A stretch of 64,000 nucleotides of DNA from Bacteroidota bacterium (GCA_947504725.1 CANNHN010000001.1:457425-521424); one strand, 5' to 3'; numbered from the stretch's first letter, positions 7,572 to 16,115 are shown. Translations and numbers: made by a program. The notes: generated from the letters alone by a model not told the origin.

Positions 7572-8636
7572 TTAGTTCCGCATTTTAACTAGTTTATTAT
7601 AATTTAAAATTGTGATTTTCCCACCTGAAATTTCAATGTATTTTTCATCCTTAAAATCACTCAGTGTTCGAATTACTGTTTCTGTGGCAGTTCCAACTAT
7701 ATTTGCCAAATCCTCACGAGAAACATTCATACTAAAAATTTGCTCGTCATCTTTTTTGTACTTATCGGAAAGCTTAACAAGTGCTTCAGCTACTCGCTTT
7801 CTAACTGAATTGTACGCAAGCTTTACCAACTGTTTTTCATTTTCGCGTAAATCATTTGACAGAATTTCAATAAATCTGCGTGACACTTCAGCATTCTTAT
7901 AAATCAGAGAAAAGAAATCTTCCTTCGGAATTACAAACACTTCAGATTCTTCCAGAGCTGCTGCTGAACTGGTATACGCTTCTTCTTGCAACAATGATAA
8001 ATATCCAAAAAAGTCCCCCTCTTTATGCAATTCAGTGATTAGTTCTTTACCCAATTCGTTAGTTTGATAAATTTTCACTTTCCCTTTACTCACAAAAAAA
8101 ATGCTTTTAGGATAATTACCTTCTTTATATATTTCATCTTTCTTCTTATAAATTCGAACATCTCTTTCTTCCGAAAGCTTCTTCAATGAATCAATACCTT
8201 TTGCCTCATTGATAAAATCATTTATACCTTCAATATTTTTAGAAAACTCTTTCTTTAATATATCATTTTTTCTTAATCTACTTTCAATAGCATTCATAAG
8301 CTCAACATCATCAAACGGCTTTGTCAAATAGTCATCTGCCCCCATTTCCATACCTTTTCTAAAATCACTTCGCTCTGCCTTGGCTGTCAGAAATATAAAT
8401 GGAATACTAGCCGTTTCTTCATTTTTCGACAAAAGATGAAGTGTTCCGTGCCCATCCAACACAGGCATCATAATATCGCAAATAATCAAATCTGGCTTTT
8501 CCTTTTGCGCCAACTCAACCCCTTCTTTTCCATTTTTAGCAGTAATAACATTATAATTTGCAAACGAAAGAATCTCAGCTGTATTTTCACGTACATCAAT
8601 ATTGTCTTCAATCAAAAGTATTTTTTTCTTTTCCAT
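7572..8636 (-). CDS. Response regulator with receiver plus Crp/Fnr DNA-binding module
   Basis: A 354-residue fusion. Residues 1-120 form a receiver domain with acidic pocket E10/D11, phosphoacceptor D54 in ICDIMMPVLDG and K106 in TKPFDD. Residues ~150-270 form a cyclic-nucleotide-binding-type beta-barrel (GDFFGYLSLLQEEAYTSSAAALEESEV). Residues ~275-350 are a Crp-type helix-turn-helix (SREDLANIVGTATETVIRTL). No N-terminal cysteine cluster is present, so it is unlikely to sense oxygen through an Fe-S cluster as FNR does. It is presumably phosphorylated by the kinase encoded immediately upstream (10-base gap) and likely controls the surrounding stress genes. Confidence 0.88.
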   Translation of the reverse strand: MEKKKILLIEDNIDVRENTAEILSFANYNVITAKNGKEGVELAQKEKPDLIICDIMMPVLDGHGTLHLLSKNEETASIPFIFLTAKAERSDFRKGMEMGADDYLTKPFDDVELMNAIESRLRKNDILKKEFSKNIEGINDFINEAKGIDSLKKLSEERDVRIYKKKDEIYKEGNYPKSIFFVSKGKVKIYQTNELGKELITELHKEGDFFGYLSLLQEEAYTSSAAALEESEVFVIPKEDFFSLIYKNAEVSRRFIEILSNDLRENEKQLVKLAYNSVRKRVAEALVKLSDKYKKDDEQIFSMNVSREDLANIVGTATETVIRTLSDFKDEKYIEISGGKITILNYNKLVKMRN

Positions 8637-8646
8637 AATTATTTAC

Positions 8647-9855
8647 TTATATGTTCGATAATATTATTTTAAATGTAGTTCCTTTATTTTCCTCGCTTTC
8701 AATAAAAACGGAACCGTTCATCAATTCTGCATATTTAGCAACGATACTCAAACCCAAACCTGTACCTTGAATATGTGTTGCATTGTGTCCCCTAAAAAAA
8801 CGCTCAAATAAATGTTTTTGATCTTCTTTGGATATTCCAATCCCCGAATCTTTTACAGAAATCTGAATCGAATCGACAGAAACATTACAAGCAATCACAA
8901 TTTCACCTCCTGATGGTGAAAACTTAATCGCATTTGAAATCAAATTAAACATTACATTTCTCAATAATTTTTTATCAATTAATACAACTTCTTCCCCTTC
9001 ATAAACCTCCATCAATTGCTGCATTTCGGACGACATTGATCTCATTTCTGAAACAATCTCACTTAAAAACAGTTTGAGATTAATTTCCTCTGGCATATTA
9101 TCTATCTTCCCTTCCTCCAGCTTACTGAGTGATAAAAAGTCATTCAAAATATCTGTCAAATTATTAATCGAATTCTTTATTTTACCAACATGCTTAACTT
9201 GATTAACTTTATCATTTTGCTCTCCATATTTTGTAACCAAAGACAATGAAGACATCATTGTTGTTAATGGAGTTCTAAATTCATGTGAAGCCATCGCTAC
9301 AAACCTCGACTTCAATTCATTTAACTCTTTTTCTTTTTCAAGCGCATTATTCAAGTCTTTTTTTGTCTTCTCTAATTCATTAATTGCTTCTTCTAAAATT
9401 AGCGTTCGACTCTTTACTTGTTTCTCAAGCTCAAACGAATAGTTCTTTAACTTTTCCTCTGCCGATCTTCTTGCAGTAATATCTATAATAAATGCTATCA
9501 CAAATTTCCCGTTTGTAGTAGTATAAGGACTTAAACTTATTTGAATAGGAAACTCCGTACCATCCTTTTTCAGACCAAATAGTTGCATTTCTGCACCCAT
9601 AGAACGAGCATGCGGATTTTTATTAAATGAATCACGATGGCTGGTATGTTTATCTGATAATCTTTGAGGTACCAAAACCTCTATTTTTTTACCAAGCAAT
9701 TCATCTTTATCATATCCAAAAAGGCTTTCTGAACTTGGATTACATCGCGTAATTTCGCCATTCTCATTTGCAACGATTATTCCTTCCGTAGCAAAGAGAA
9801 AAAGTGCATCAATTCCTTCTTTGTCTTGCATTATATTTATTTCATCAGTTTGCAT
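8647..9855 (-). CDS. Soluble PAS-domain sensor histidine kinase
   Basis: A 402-residue hybrid-free kinase. Residues ~12-130 form a PAS domain (FATEGIIVANENGEI...FGYDKDELLG) of the S-box type also found in FixL-like sensors; residues ~135-185 are a coiled coil; H191 in MASHEFRTPLT is the phosphorylation site (HisKA); the ATPase domain has N-box NLISNAIKFSPSGG, G1 DSGIGIS and G2 GTGLGLSI. There are no transmembrane segments, so it senses a cytoplasmic cue; haem binding is possible but not demonstrated. It is the first gene of a two-gene operon with the receiver-Crp regulator. A Crp-like palindrome lies ~55 bases upstream of the start. Confidence 0.88.
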   Translation of the reverse strand: MQTDEINIMQDKEGIDALFLFATEGIIVANENGEITRCNPSSESLFGYDKDELLGKKIEVLVPQRLSDKHTSHRDSFNKNPHARSMGAEMQLFGLKKDGTEFPIQISLSPYTTTNGKFVIAFIIDITARRSAEEKLKNYSFELEKQVKSRTLILEEAINELEKTKKDLNNALEKEKELNELKSRFVAMASHEFRTPLTTMMSSLSLVTKYGEQNDKVNQVKHVGKIKNSINNLTDILNDFLSLSKLEEGKIDNMPEEINLKLFLSEIVSEMRSMSSEMQQLMEVYEGEEVVLIDKKLLRNVMFNLISNAIKFSPSGGEIVIACNVSVDSIQISVKDSGIGISKEDQKHLFERFFRGHNATHIQGTGLGLSIVAKYAELMNGSVFIESEENKGTTFKIILSNI

Positions 9856-9880
9856 ACGAAATTACGGATTTTGCCGAAAA

Positions 9881-9888
9881 CAAATATA
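9881..9888 (-). promoter_or_regulatory. -7 box TATATTTG of the kinase-regulator operon
   Basis: Minus-strand TATATTTG fits TAnnTTTG exactly, with no TTG at the -33 distance. The palindrome at 9910-9925 is centred about 41 bases upstream of the start expected from this box, the classic class II position for a Crp/Fnr activator. The start site itself is inferred. Confidence 0.45.
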
Positions 9889-9909
9889 AAATATACTCGT
9901 AATAGAAAA

Positions 9910-9925
9910 TATGACAAATATCATA
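9910..9925. promoter_or_regulatory. Perfect Crp-like palindrome TATGA-N6-TCATA
   Basis: TATGACAAATATCATA is a perfect inverted repeat with Crp/Fnr geometry (the arms extend to 6 bp as ATATGA/TCATAT). It sits in the 143-bp divergent region between the sensor kinase operon and the TerB-like/universal stress operon, so one dimer could affect both. Confidence 0.5.
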
Positions 9926-9998
9926 TTCACAAATAAGCAATATCATTTGATTCAGCTAATAACAATGGGATATTTGGTATATAAATTCAAAACCGAAA

Positions 9999-10406
9999 AT
10001 GATGACACCAGAACAGAACCTACACAATGCCATTGGACAACTTGCTTATGCAATTGCTAAAGCAGATGGGGCAATTCAAAAAGAAGAAACAAAAAAGTTT
10101 CATGCTATCGTTGAAGCCGAACTTCGATGCAAAGATTATGATTTTGATGTGTCAGATATCATATTTCAAGTTTTAGAAAAGGATAAATTTATTGATAGCA
10201 ATACAGCATACGATTGGGCTATGAAAGAAATAAAACTCAATAGTCATTATTTAAGCCCATCACTTAAAGAAACATTCATAAAAGTTATAGAAAAGGTTGC
10301 AAAAGCCTTTCCTCCAGTAACAGCTGAAGAACAAAAATTAGTCGAACGTTTCAAAATGGACATTGCACCTATTCATGGTGACCCAGTTTATTATAACAAA
10401 AAATAA
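9999..10406 (+). CDS. TerB-like protein
   Basis: A 135-residue acidic, all-helical protein. The N-terminal block LAYAIAKADGAIQKEE (residues ~16-31) followed by a F-x-A-I-V-E-A-E helix is the recurrent TerB/DjlA-like pattern, in which an Asp-rich turn may bind metal. The family is linked to tellurite and general stress tolerance; the molecular role is unclear. It heads a probable operon with two universal stress proteins and family X copy 2. The start carries two consecutive ATG codons (MM); either may be used. Confidence 0.65.
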   Translation: MMTPEQNLHNAIGQLAYAIAKADGAIQKEETKKFHAIVEAELRCKDYDFDVSDIIFQVLEKDKFIDSNTAYDWAMKEIKLNSHYLSPSLKETFIKVIEKVAKAFPPVTAEEQKLVERFKMDIAPIHGDPVYYNKK

Positions 10407-10410
10407 AAAA

Positions 10411-11340
10411 ATGAAAGAATCATCTTCAATTTTCTTAGCTACGGACTATTCAGAGCAAGTTTCAAGTGCCGAGCGTTATGCTTTTGAGTTTGCTAAAGAG
10501 ACGAACTCTTTAATAACTGTAATTCATGTTTTTGATTTACCATTTAATATGCCATCGGATGCAAACGCATATGTAAAAGAAACTGAAAGAGTCAGGAAAT
10601 TTGAAATGCAAAAATTAAAACTTCATTGCGAAGTAATAATGCACTCATTAGGCATCAAAGTAAATGAAGTTAACTGGGAATGTCTGGTATTAGAAGGTTC
10701 GATCGCAAAAGAGATATCAAAAGAAGTAGAAAGCTCTCAACCAGATTTGATAGTAATAGGAACGCATAAAACAAAAGGATCTATTTCATTTTTTGAAAAT
10801 AGTCACTCATGGGAAATCATCAACAAAACGAATATTCCTATTTTATCAGTACCAAAAGATTATCTAATTAAAGAAATTAATAAAATTGTATTCGCAACTG
10901 AATTCAGAGAAGGAGAAATTTCCGGTTTAAAATACCTCGTTGACTTTGCCAGAAAATTCAACTCGGAAGTTATTGCATTGCATATTAACAACCAGAGTTC
11001 ATCAAGCGAATTAGAAAAAATTAATTTTCAAGAATTCAAAACAGATATTTTAGATTATATAAACTACGATAAACTTAGTTTTCAGGTAATCCATGCTGAT
11101 AATATTGTTGGAGGAATAAATGACTATTGCATCACGAATCAAGTGGATTGGCTAGCGATGGCTCATTCAAAACCAGCATTATTAAAAAGATTATTTCAGT
11201 CAAAAAAAAGTGTAACAAAGGAAATGATTTTACATTGTGAAATTCCGCTATTGTCACTTCCCGACTATTTTCCAGGAAATAAAAAAGAAATAGATTCTAC
11301 TTATAAATCAACACTTTTCAAAGACAATGTAAACGACTAA
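10411..11340 (+). CDS. Universal stress protein, tandem UspA domains (degenerate ATP motif)
   Basis: A 309-residue protein from the ATG at 10411, chosen because the UspA strand (IFLATDYSEQ) starts right after it; a longer frame would overlap the preceding gene. Domain 1 spans ~1-150 (DLIVIGTHKTKG) and domain 2 ~155-285 (KIVFATEFREGE). The nucleotide-binding G-x2-G-x9-G-S/T motif is not intact in either half, unlike in the second USP of this operon, so it may be a non-ATP-binding type. It starts 4 bases after the TerB-like gene. A stress role is inferred from family and context. Confidence 0.8.
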   Translation: MKESSSIFLATDYSEQVSSAERYAFEFAKETNSLITVIHVFDLPFNMPSDANAYVKETERVRKFEMQKLKLHCEVIMHSLGIKVNEVNWECLVLEGSIAKEISKEVESSQPDLIVIGTHKTKGSISFFENSHSWEIINKTNIPILSVPKDYLIKEINKIVFATEFREGEISGLKYLVDFARKFNSEVIALHINNQSSSSELEKINFQEFKTDILDYINYDKLSFQVIHADNIVGGINDYCITNQVDWLAMAHSKPALLKRLFQSKKSVTKEMILHCEIPLLSLPDYFPGNKKEIDSTYKSTLFKDNVND

Positions 11341-11375
11341 TAGACTATACGTCTTCTAATTTTAAATTTATAACA

Positions 11376-11792
11376 ATGGAAATTAATATCGATGACAACA
11401 CTACAATTGCTGAAATTCAAACTGAATTTAACAAACATTTTCCATTTTTAAAGCTCGAGTTTTTCGAATACAATCCACTTGAAAAAATGGTTTTCACAAG
11501 AGACAACCTAATTATTGACACGAAGCAAGTCTTAAGAAAGATCAGGCACATTCATATTCCTGGTCATATCAATTTAAACGGACATATAAAAGTAAGCAGT
11601 TTTGAAAATAATTTCAGAGAAAACTTTGGTTTAAATATTCAGGTTTTTAGAAAATCTGGTAACGCCTGGTTACAAACTACTTCTACTGATAATTGGACAT
11701 TGGCTGAACAGAATAAAAAAGGCGAAGAGATGAATACACCTATTAACAAAGCGACCTCCAGTGATTTCGAAGAATACAATGAAATGAGATAA
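11376..11792 (+). CDS. Uncharacterised stress-island protein, family X copy 2
   Basis: A 138-residue soluble protein paralogous to 5843-6214. It shares the N-terminal EIQTEFNKHFPFLKLEFF pattern and the C-terminal QVFRKSGNAWLQTTSTD, NWTLAEQN block; the middle is more variable, and copy 2 has a short acidic C-terminal extension. It lies between two universal stress protein genes in the same direction (gaps 35 and 23 bases), so co-expression is likely. No known domain is recognised. The conserved RKSG and WTLAEQN motifs are the obvious candidates for a functional surface. Confidence 0.7.
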   Translation: MEINIDDNTTIAEIQTEFNKHFPFLKLEFFEYNPLEKMVFTRDNLIIDTKQVLRKIRHIHIPGHINLNGHIKVSSFENNFRENFGLNIQVFRKSGNAWLQTTSTDNWTLAEQNKKGEEMNTPINKATSSDFEEYNEMR

Positions 11793-11815
11793 TCCAATTG
11801 CAAAAAACAGATCCA

Positions 11816-12658
11816 ATGAAAACAATTTTAGTCCCAACTGATTTTTCGGATGCTGCAACAAATGCAGCTGAATATGCAGTAAGTCTTGCAAAAGAAATCA
11901 ATGCAAAAATCACCTTGTTACATGTATATCATGTTCCTATACCGAGCACTGAATCACCAATAATGGTGATCACTAATGATGAAATGCAAAAAAACAATGA
12001 AAAAGCATTAAAAAAACTGGCTTCTCATCTTAAAGGAAATACAAAAGTTGAAATTACATACAAAGCTGTTATGGGAATGGCTGTTGAAGAGATATCAGAA
12101 GAGGAAAAAACAGCCAATTTAATTGTAATGGGTATGAAAGGTGCCGGTAAATTAAGTGAAATTGTTTTGGGAAGTATCGCAACTGCTACGTTACGAAACG
12201 CAAAAATTCCAACGTTAATTATTCCAGCTCATACAAAATTTAGAGTTCCAAAAAGAATCGTGTTTGCTTGCGATTACAGTGCAAAAAATGATTACAACAC
12301 GATTGAGCCTTTAAAAGAGCTTGTCCAAAAATTCAACTCAAAACTATTTATTTTAAATGTAAAAAGCAATAAAGACATCATTTCTGAAGATGAAGCTGGT
12401 GCTAGTTTACGTTTAGAAAACAAACTAAATGATACGAATCACATCTATCACTGTTCCGAAAATGAAAATTTAATTGATGGAATAAACGAATTCGCAGAAA
12501 ATAAAAAAGCTGAAATGATTGTTACAATACCACATCGTCATAACTTATTAGAGCGTTTATTTCACAAGAGTATAAGCAAGGAAATTGCATTTCACACACA
12601 CGTACCTTTGCTTACTTTGCCTGATAATCACAAATCATTGCCAGCCTATTTTTTATAG
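11816..12658 (+). CDS. Universal stress protein, tandem UspA domains (ATP-binding type)
   Basis: A 280-residue protein from the ATG at 11816; an upstream TTG six codons earlier is less likely because the first UspA strand begins directly at MKTILVPTDFSD. Domain 1 (~1-140) carries an exact nucleotide motif G-x2-G-x9-G-S in GMKGAGKLSEIVLGS. Domain 2 (~145-280) is more degenerate. It is the last gene of the TerB-like/USP operon and probably helps survival under energy or oxygen stress, as is known for the family. It is followed by a convergent DUF58 gene 30 bases away. Confidence 0.85.
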   Translation: MKTILVPTDFSDAATNAAEYAVSLAKEINAKITLLHVYHVPIPSTESPIMVITNDEMQKNNEKALKKLASHLKGNTKVEITYKAVMGMAVEEISEEEKTANLIVMGMKGAGKLSEIVLGSIATATLRNAKIPTLIIPAHTKFRVPKRIVFACDYSAKNDYNTIEPLKELVQKFNSKLFILNVKSNKDIISEDEAGASLRLENKLNDTNHIYHCSENENLIDGINEFAENKKAEMIVTIPHRHNLLERLFHKSISKEIAFHTHVPLLTLPDNHKSLPAYFL

Positions 12659-12688
12659 AAGAATACTATTTGGGATTATAAAAAGGTA

Positions 12689-13618
12689 CTACATCATTCG
12701 TGTTCTTTTCACCAAATAAGGCATCAACACTTGATCAAAACCTAAATTGATATCGGCTTCAACAAATTCAATTTTGTATTGGCCACACTTTAACATCAAT
12801 TCTTTTTTATACTCAGCCATCTGAGTGAGATAGGAGTCTTTTATTTCATTAGGATGCAATTTAACTTCTTCTCCTGTCTCCATATCCACAAAACGATACG
12901 GACGATTATCAAAATCAAACTCCATTTCCTTTTGTTTGTCGACCACATGAAACAAAATTACTTCATGCTTTTTATGTTTCAAATGTTGCAAGGCAGAAAA
13001 CAATTCATCTGAATTAGCTTGAGAATCCATCATATCACTAAAAATCATAACTAGTGAACGTTTGTGAATCCCTTCAGCTATTTCGTGCAACGCATTTATT
13101 GCAGACGTTTTTTTATGAATTTTCACATCATGTGGTTGAATTCTTTTCTCCAATTCGTGATACAACATTTTATGATGCAGTGAGCTTGATTTTGCGGGAG
13201 TGTGAATTTCAACAGTTTCTGAAAAAATGCTTAAACCAACAGCATCGCGCTGGCGCTTTAATAATTCGATCATCGCAGCAGCGCAGTGAACTGAGAATGT
13301 AATTTTATTTTGGATAACTTCTTTTCCGTCAGGAATAGGAAAATACATGGAAGAAGAATCATCAATAATTAACTGACAACGTAAATTGGTTTCTTCTTCG
13401 TAACGTTTTATAAAAAGTTTGTCAGTCCGACCGTATAATTTCCAATCGATGTGCTTAGTAGATTCTCCTTTGTTGTACAAGCGATGTTCAGCAAACTCAA
13501 CACTAAAACCATGGAAAGGACTTTTATGCAAACCAGTAATAAAACCTTCAACCACCTGTTTGGCGATTAACTCGAGATGAGTGAATTGACGGATTTGTTG
13601 TTGGTCTATTGAGTTCAA
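12689..13618 (-). CDS. DUF58 family protein (VWA-like)
   Basis: A 309-residue cytoplasmic protein. The conserved DUF58 block lies at residues ~30-75 (FSVEFAEHRLYNKGES, then IDWKLYGRTDKLFIKRYEEE). It is followed by a VWA/MIDAS-like motif IDDSSSM and a second acidic motif SDMMDS. Members usually act with a MoxR AAA ATPase in envelope or cofactor maturation; no moxR is next to it here. The gene lies between the stress island and trxA, with an inverted-repeat element immediately upstream. Confidence 0.8.
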   Translation of the reverse strand: MNSIDQQQIRQFTHLELIAKQVVEGFITGLHKSPFHGFSVEFAEHRLYNKGESTKHIDWKLYGRTDKLFIKRYEEETNLRCQLIIDDSSSMYFPIPDGKEVIQNKITFSVHCAAAMIELLKRQRDAVGLSIFSETVEIHTPAKSSSLHHKMLYHELEKRIQPHDVKIHKKTSAINALHEIAEGIHKRSLVMIFSDMMDSQANSDELFSALQHLKHKKHEVILFHVVDKQKEMEFDFDNRPYRFVDMETGEEVKLHPNEIKDSYLTQMAEYKKELMLKCGQYKIEFVEADINLGFDQVLMPYLVKRTRMM

Positions 13619-13640
13619 AGTTGAAAAAAATTAGTTCGAA

Positions 13641-13737
13641 ATTTAAAGTTTGAAAGTTTAAAGTTTTATTCTAATCATAAAAAGCAAACAGTAGGCTCTC
13701 ACCTACTGCTAACTTTGAACTTTAAACTTTTTAACTT
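13641..13737. repeat. AAGTTTAAAGTT-type inverted repeat with central hairpin, copy 1
   Basis: The left arm (~13641-13665, TTTAAAGTT units) and right arm (~13711-13737, AACTTT/AAACTTT units) are inverted copies of a short A/T-rich motif. Between them lies a perfect hairpin, CAGTAGG-ctctca-CCTACTG, which could act as part of a transcription terminator for trxA. A related element lies at 46516-46636. Confidence 0.55.
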
Positions 13738-13741
13738 TGGA

Positions 13742-14059
13742 CTACAGTAATGCTTTCAATTTTGCGTCCAAAACCGATTTTGGAACTGCACCTACTTGTT
13801 TGTCAACTACCTCACCACCTTTAAAGAAAAGGATTGTTGGGATATTACGAATACCAAACATTGCAGAAATATTTGCGTTGTTGTCAACATTTACTTTTCC
13901 TACTACGGCAGTATCAGCGTAGTCTTTTGATAACTCTTCAACTACCGGTCCTACCATACGGCATGGTCCACACCATTCTGCCCAAAAATCTAATAATACT
14001 GGTTTTGTTGATTTTGCTACTAACTCATCAAAGTTAGCGTCTGTGATTTCTAATGCCAT
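13742..14059 (-). CDS. trxA: Thioredoxin
   Basis: A 105-residue classic thioredoxin with the active site W29-CGPC (C30, C33), the buried Asp in LLDFWAEW and the cis-Pro loop RNIPT. It reduces protein disulfides in the cytoplasm using electrons from thioredoxin reductase, which is not in the window. It is a stand-alone gene: a repeat element follows it, and an AT-rich region separates it from the divergent coiled-coil gene. The length matches the family exactly. Confidence 0.96.
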   Translation of the reverse strand: MALEITDANFDELVAKSTKPVLLDFWAEWCGPCRMVGPVVEELSKDYADTAVVGKVNVDNNANISAMFGIRNIPTILFFKGGEVVDKQVGAVPKSVLDAKLKALL

Positions 14060-14179
14060 CTTATTTAATTATTTATATTGATTGATACTTTTGTTGTTCA
14101 ATTTCACCCTAAAGATAAAATTGTATTTCTATATAGACAAACGATTTGCCAATTTGTTTTTAATGCCATGTTGTCATTT

Positions 14180-14209
14180 TTGTTAATTTATCTAAAAAAG
14201 CTATCTTTA
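14180..14209 (+). promoter_or_regulatory. Bacteroidota promoter TTG-N19-TATCTTTA
   Basis: TTG at 14180-14182, a 19-base spacer, then TATCTTTA at 14202-14209 (consensus TAnnTTTG, last base differing). It drives the divergently placed coiled-coil envelope gene and implies a leader of ~55 bases. Confidence 0.55.
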
Positions 14210-14271
14210 GGGAATAAACAAAGCATCCTTTCGTTAAATTTACGTTTAGAAAGAAAGAACAGACACATTCT

Positions 14272-16086
14272 ATGACAATTACTCCAATTTACAAGCTCTA
14301 TATACTTGCAATTTCCGCCATTTTCTGTTTACTATTTACCTCCAATTCCTTTGCTCAAGCTAGGATTGAAGGCACGGTCACTCATAATGGCAAGCCACTT
14401 TCAGGGGCTGATGTTTTAATAATTAATAGTGCTGGAGTTGAAAAAGCATTTACTACTAATTCGGCTGGAGCATATAGTTTCAACTTCCCCCCTAACGAAG
14501 AATATGATATTGCAATTTCAAAAGTGGGTTTTACTGAATTTCAGATTATTTATTCAACAATGGGCTTAACTGGAGATGAAGCAAAAAAATTCAAAAGTTT
14601 ATCTAAACCAGTAAGTGAGCTATTTGAACTACCTTCTGACCAAAGTACGATTTCAAAATTGAATGCAATTCTCAGTAAACCTTTATTAAGCTATTACTTC
14701 AATTCTGAAGAAAAAATTATGGATTCAGATGAAATTTTAGAGCAATCGTTATCAGAAAGTTTATCAAAAGTTGCAAAATTAGTAGGCACACAATCTTCTA
14801 CTATTGAATCGAATTATAAAAACGCTGTAGCAAAAGGTGATGCTGCTATGCTTTCAAAAAATTACGAAGTCGCTAAAGGTGCATACAATGAAGCTATATC
14901 AGCCAAACCAAACGAGCAATATCCAAAAAGCAAACTTGTTGAAATTGATAAATTGATTGGAGATGCTGAAGCTAAAGGCAAAGCAGATGCTGCTGAAAAA
15001 GAACGCTTAGCAAAAGAAAAAGAATTGGCTGCTTTAGCTGCTAAAGAAAAAGCGGAGAAAGACAAAGCACTAGCAGATGCTGCTGCTAAAGAAAAAGCAG
15101 AAAAAGACAAAGCGCTTGCTGCTGCTAACGCTTCAAAAGCAGCTGCGGACCAAGTAGAAAAAGACCGATTAGCAAAAGAAAAAGCAGATGCAGCAAAAGC
15201 ATTGGCTGCTGCAGCTGAAGCGGATCGTTTAGCTAAAGAGAAAGAAAAGACGGATGCATTAGCTAAAGCAAAATCCGAACAAGATAAAGCTGCGACTGAA
15301 CAAGCGGCTAAACTAGCTGCCGAGCAAGCAGAGAAAGATAAAGTAGCAAAAGAAAAAGCGGCTGCAACGAAAGCACTGGCAGATGCCGCTGAAGCAGATC
15401 GTTTAGCTAAAGAGAAAGAAAAGTCAGATGCATTGGCAAAAGCGAAAGCCGAACAAGATAAAGTTGCGGCTGATCAAGCGGCTAAACTTGTTGCCGAACA
15501 AGCTGAAAAAGACAGAATAGCAAAAGAAAAAGCATTAGCTGAAAAAGCTTTAGCTGATAAAGCAGAAACAGATCGTTTAGCAAAAGAAAAAGAAAAAATG
15601 GATGCGATTGCAAAAGCAAAAGCCGATACTGACAAAGCGGCTGCTGAATTAGCAGAAAAAGACAGGATTGCGAAAGAAGCAGAAGTAAAAGCATTACAAG
15701 CGAAATATCTTACGTCTATTGCAAAAGGTGACTCTTGTGTAAAAGTTAAAAACTACGAGTTAGCAAAATCTTCTTATCTAAATGCGGCATCTTTAAAACC
15801 AAAAGAAGAAACACCTGCTGCTAAAATCAAAGAAGTGGATGCATTAATTGAAAAAGAAAAACAATCTCAATACACCAACGAGCTAGCAAAAAAATATCCT
15901 CAAGGTGTTACAGAAGAAATATCGAAAGAAGGAAATGCAAAAATCACTAAACGAATTGTTGTAAAAGGCAACACCGGTGATTTGTACATTAAGAAAGAAA
16001 CCAGTTTCGGAGCAGTGTATTATTTTAAAAATGAAGCCACCATTACGGAGGCGGAGTTTGTGAAGAATACAGAAGGGAAGAAATAA
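14272..16086 (+). CDS. Secreted coiled-coil protein with carboxypeptidase-regulatory-like domain
   Basis: A 604-residue protein. It has a signal peptide (~1-29, ending NSFAQ), a CarboxypepD-regulatory-like beta-sandwich (~30-105, with ARIEGTVTHNGKPLSGADVL), a TPR-like motif (~185-225), and a long Ala/Lys/Glu coiled coil (~235-480) built from imperfect repeats of ADRLAKEKEK and AEQAEKDK. A second copy of the TPR-like motif (AKGDSCVKVKNYELAK) and a C-terminal domain (~530-604) follow. The duplicated motif bracketing the coiled coil is notable. The TolA-like layout suggests a periplasm-spanning or envelope structural role. The repeats at 15.0-15.7 kb may be unstable in length. Confidence 0.65.
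   Translation: MTITPIYKLYILAISAIFCLLFTSNSFAQARIEGTVTHNGKPLSGADVLIINSAGVEKAFTTNSAGAYSFNFPPNEEYDIAISKVGFTEFQIIYSTMGLTGDEAKKFKSLSKPVSELFELPSDQSTISKLNAILSKPLLSYYFNSEEKIMDSDEILEQSLSESLSKVAKLVGTQSSTIESNYKNAVAKGDAAMLSKNYEVAKGAYNEAISAKPNEQYPKSKLVEIDKLIGDAEAKGKADAAEKERLAKEKELAALAAKEKAEKDKALADAAAKEKAEKDKALAAANASKAAADQVEKDRLAKEKADAAKALAAAAEADRLAKEKEKTDALAKAKSEQDKAATEQAAKLAAEQAEKDKVAKEKAAATKALADAAEADRLAKEKEKSDALAKAKAEQDKVAADQAAKLVAEQAEKDRIAKEKALAEKALADKAETDRLAKEKEKMDAIAKAKADTDKAAAELAEKDRIAKEAEVKALQAKYLTSIAKGDSCVKVKNYELAKSSYLNAASLKPKEETPAAKIKEVDALIEKEKQSQYTNELAKKYPQGVTEEISKEGNAKITKRIVVKGNTGDLYIKKETSFGAVYYFKNEATITEAEFVKNTEGKK
15000..15690 (+). repeat. Imperfect in-frame repeats encoding the Ala/Lys/Glu coiled coil
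   Basis: Several imperfect direct repeats of roughly 150-180 bp, each containing GATCGTTTAGC(T/A)AAAGA and AAAGAAAAA blocks, encode the heptad-like segment of the host gene. They are coding repeats rather than a mobile element. Confidence 0.6.
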
Positions 16087-16115
16087 GATTTCGTTTCATG
16101 AATGCCCTTCCAAAA

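Noticed and set aside
7572..8636. Classical oxygen-sensing FNR
   Set aside because: The protein has an N-terminal receiver domain and no Fe-S cysteine cluster.
15482..15694. Antisense open frame opposite the coiled-coil repeats (also 14862-15110)
   Set aside because: Leucine/serine-rich shadow frames produced by the Ala/Lys/Glu repeats on the other strand; no start signals or family features.
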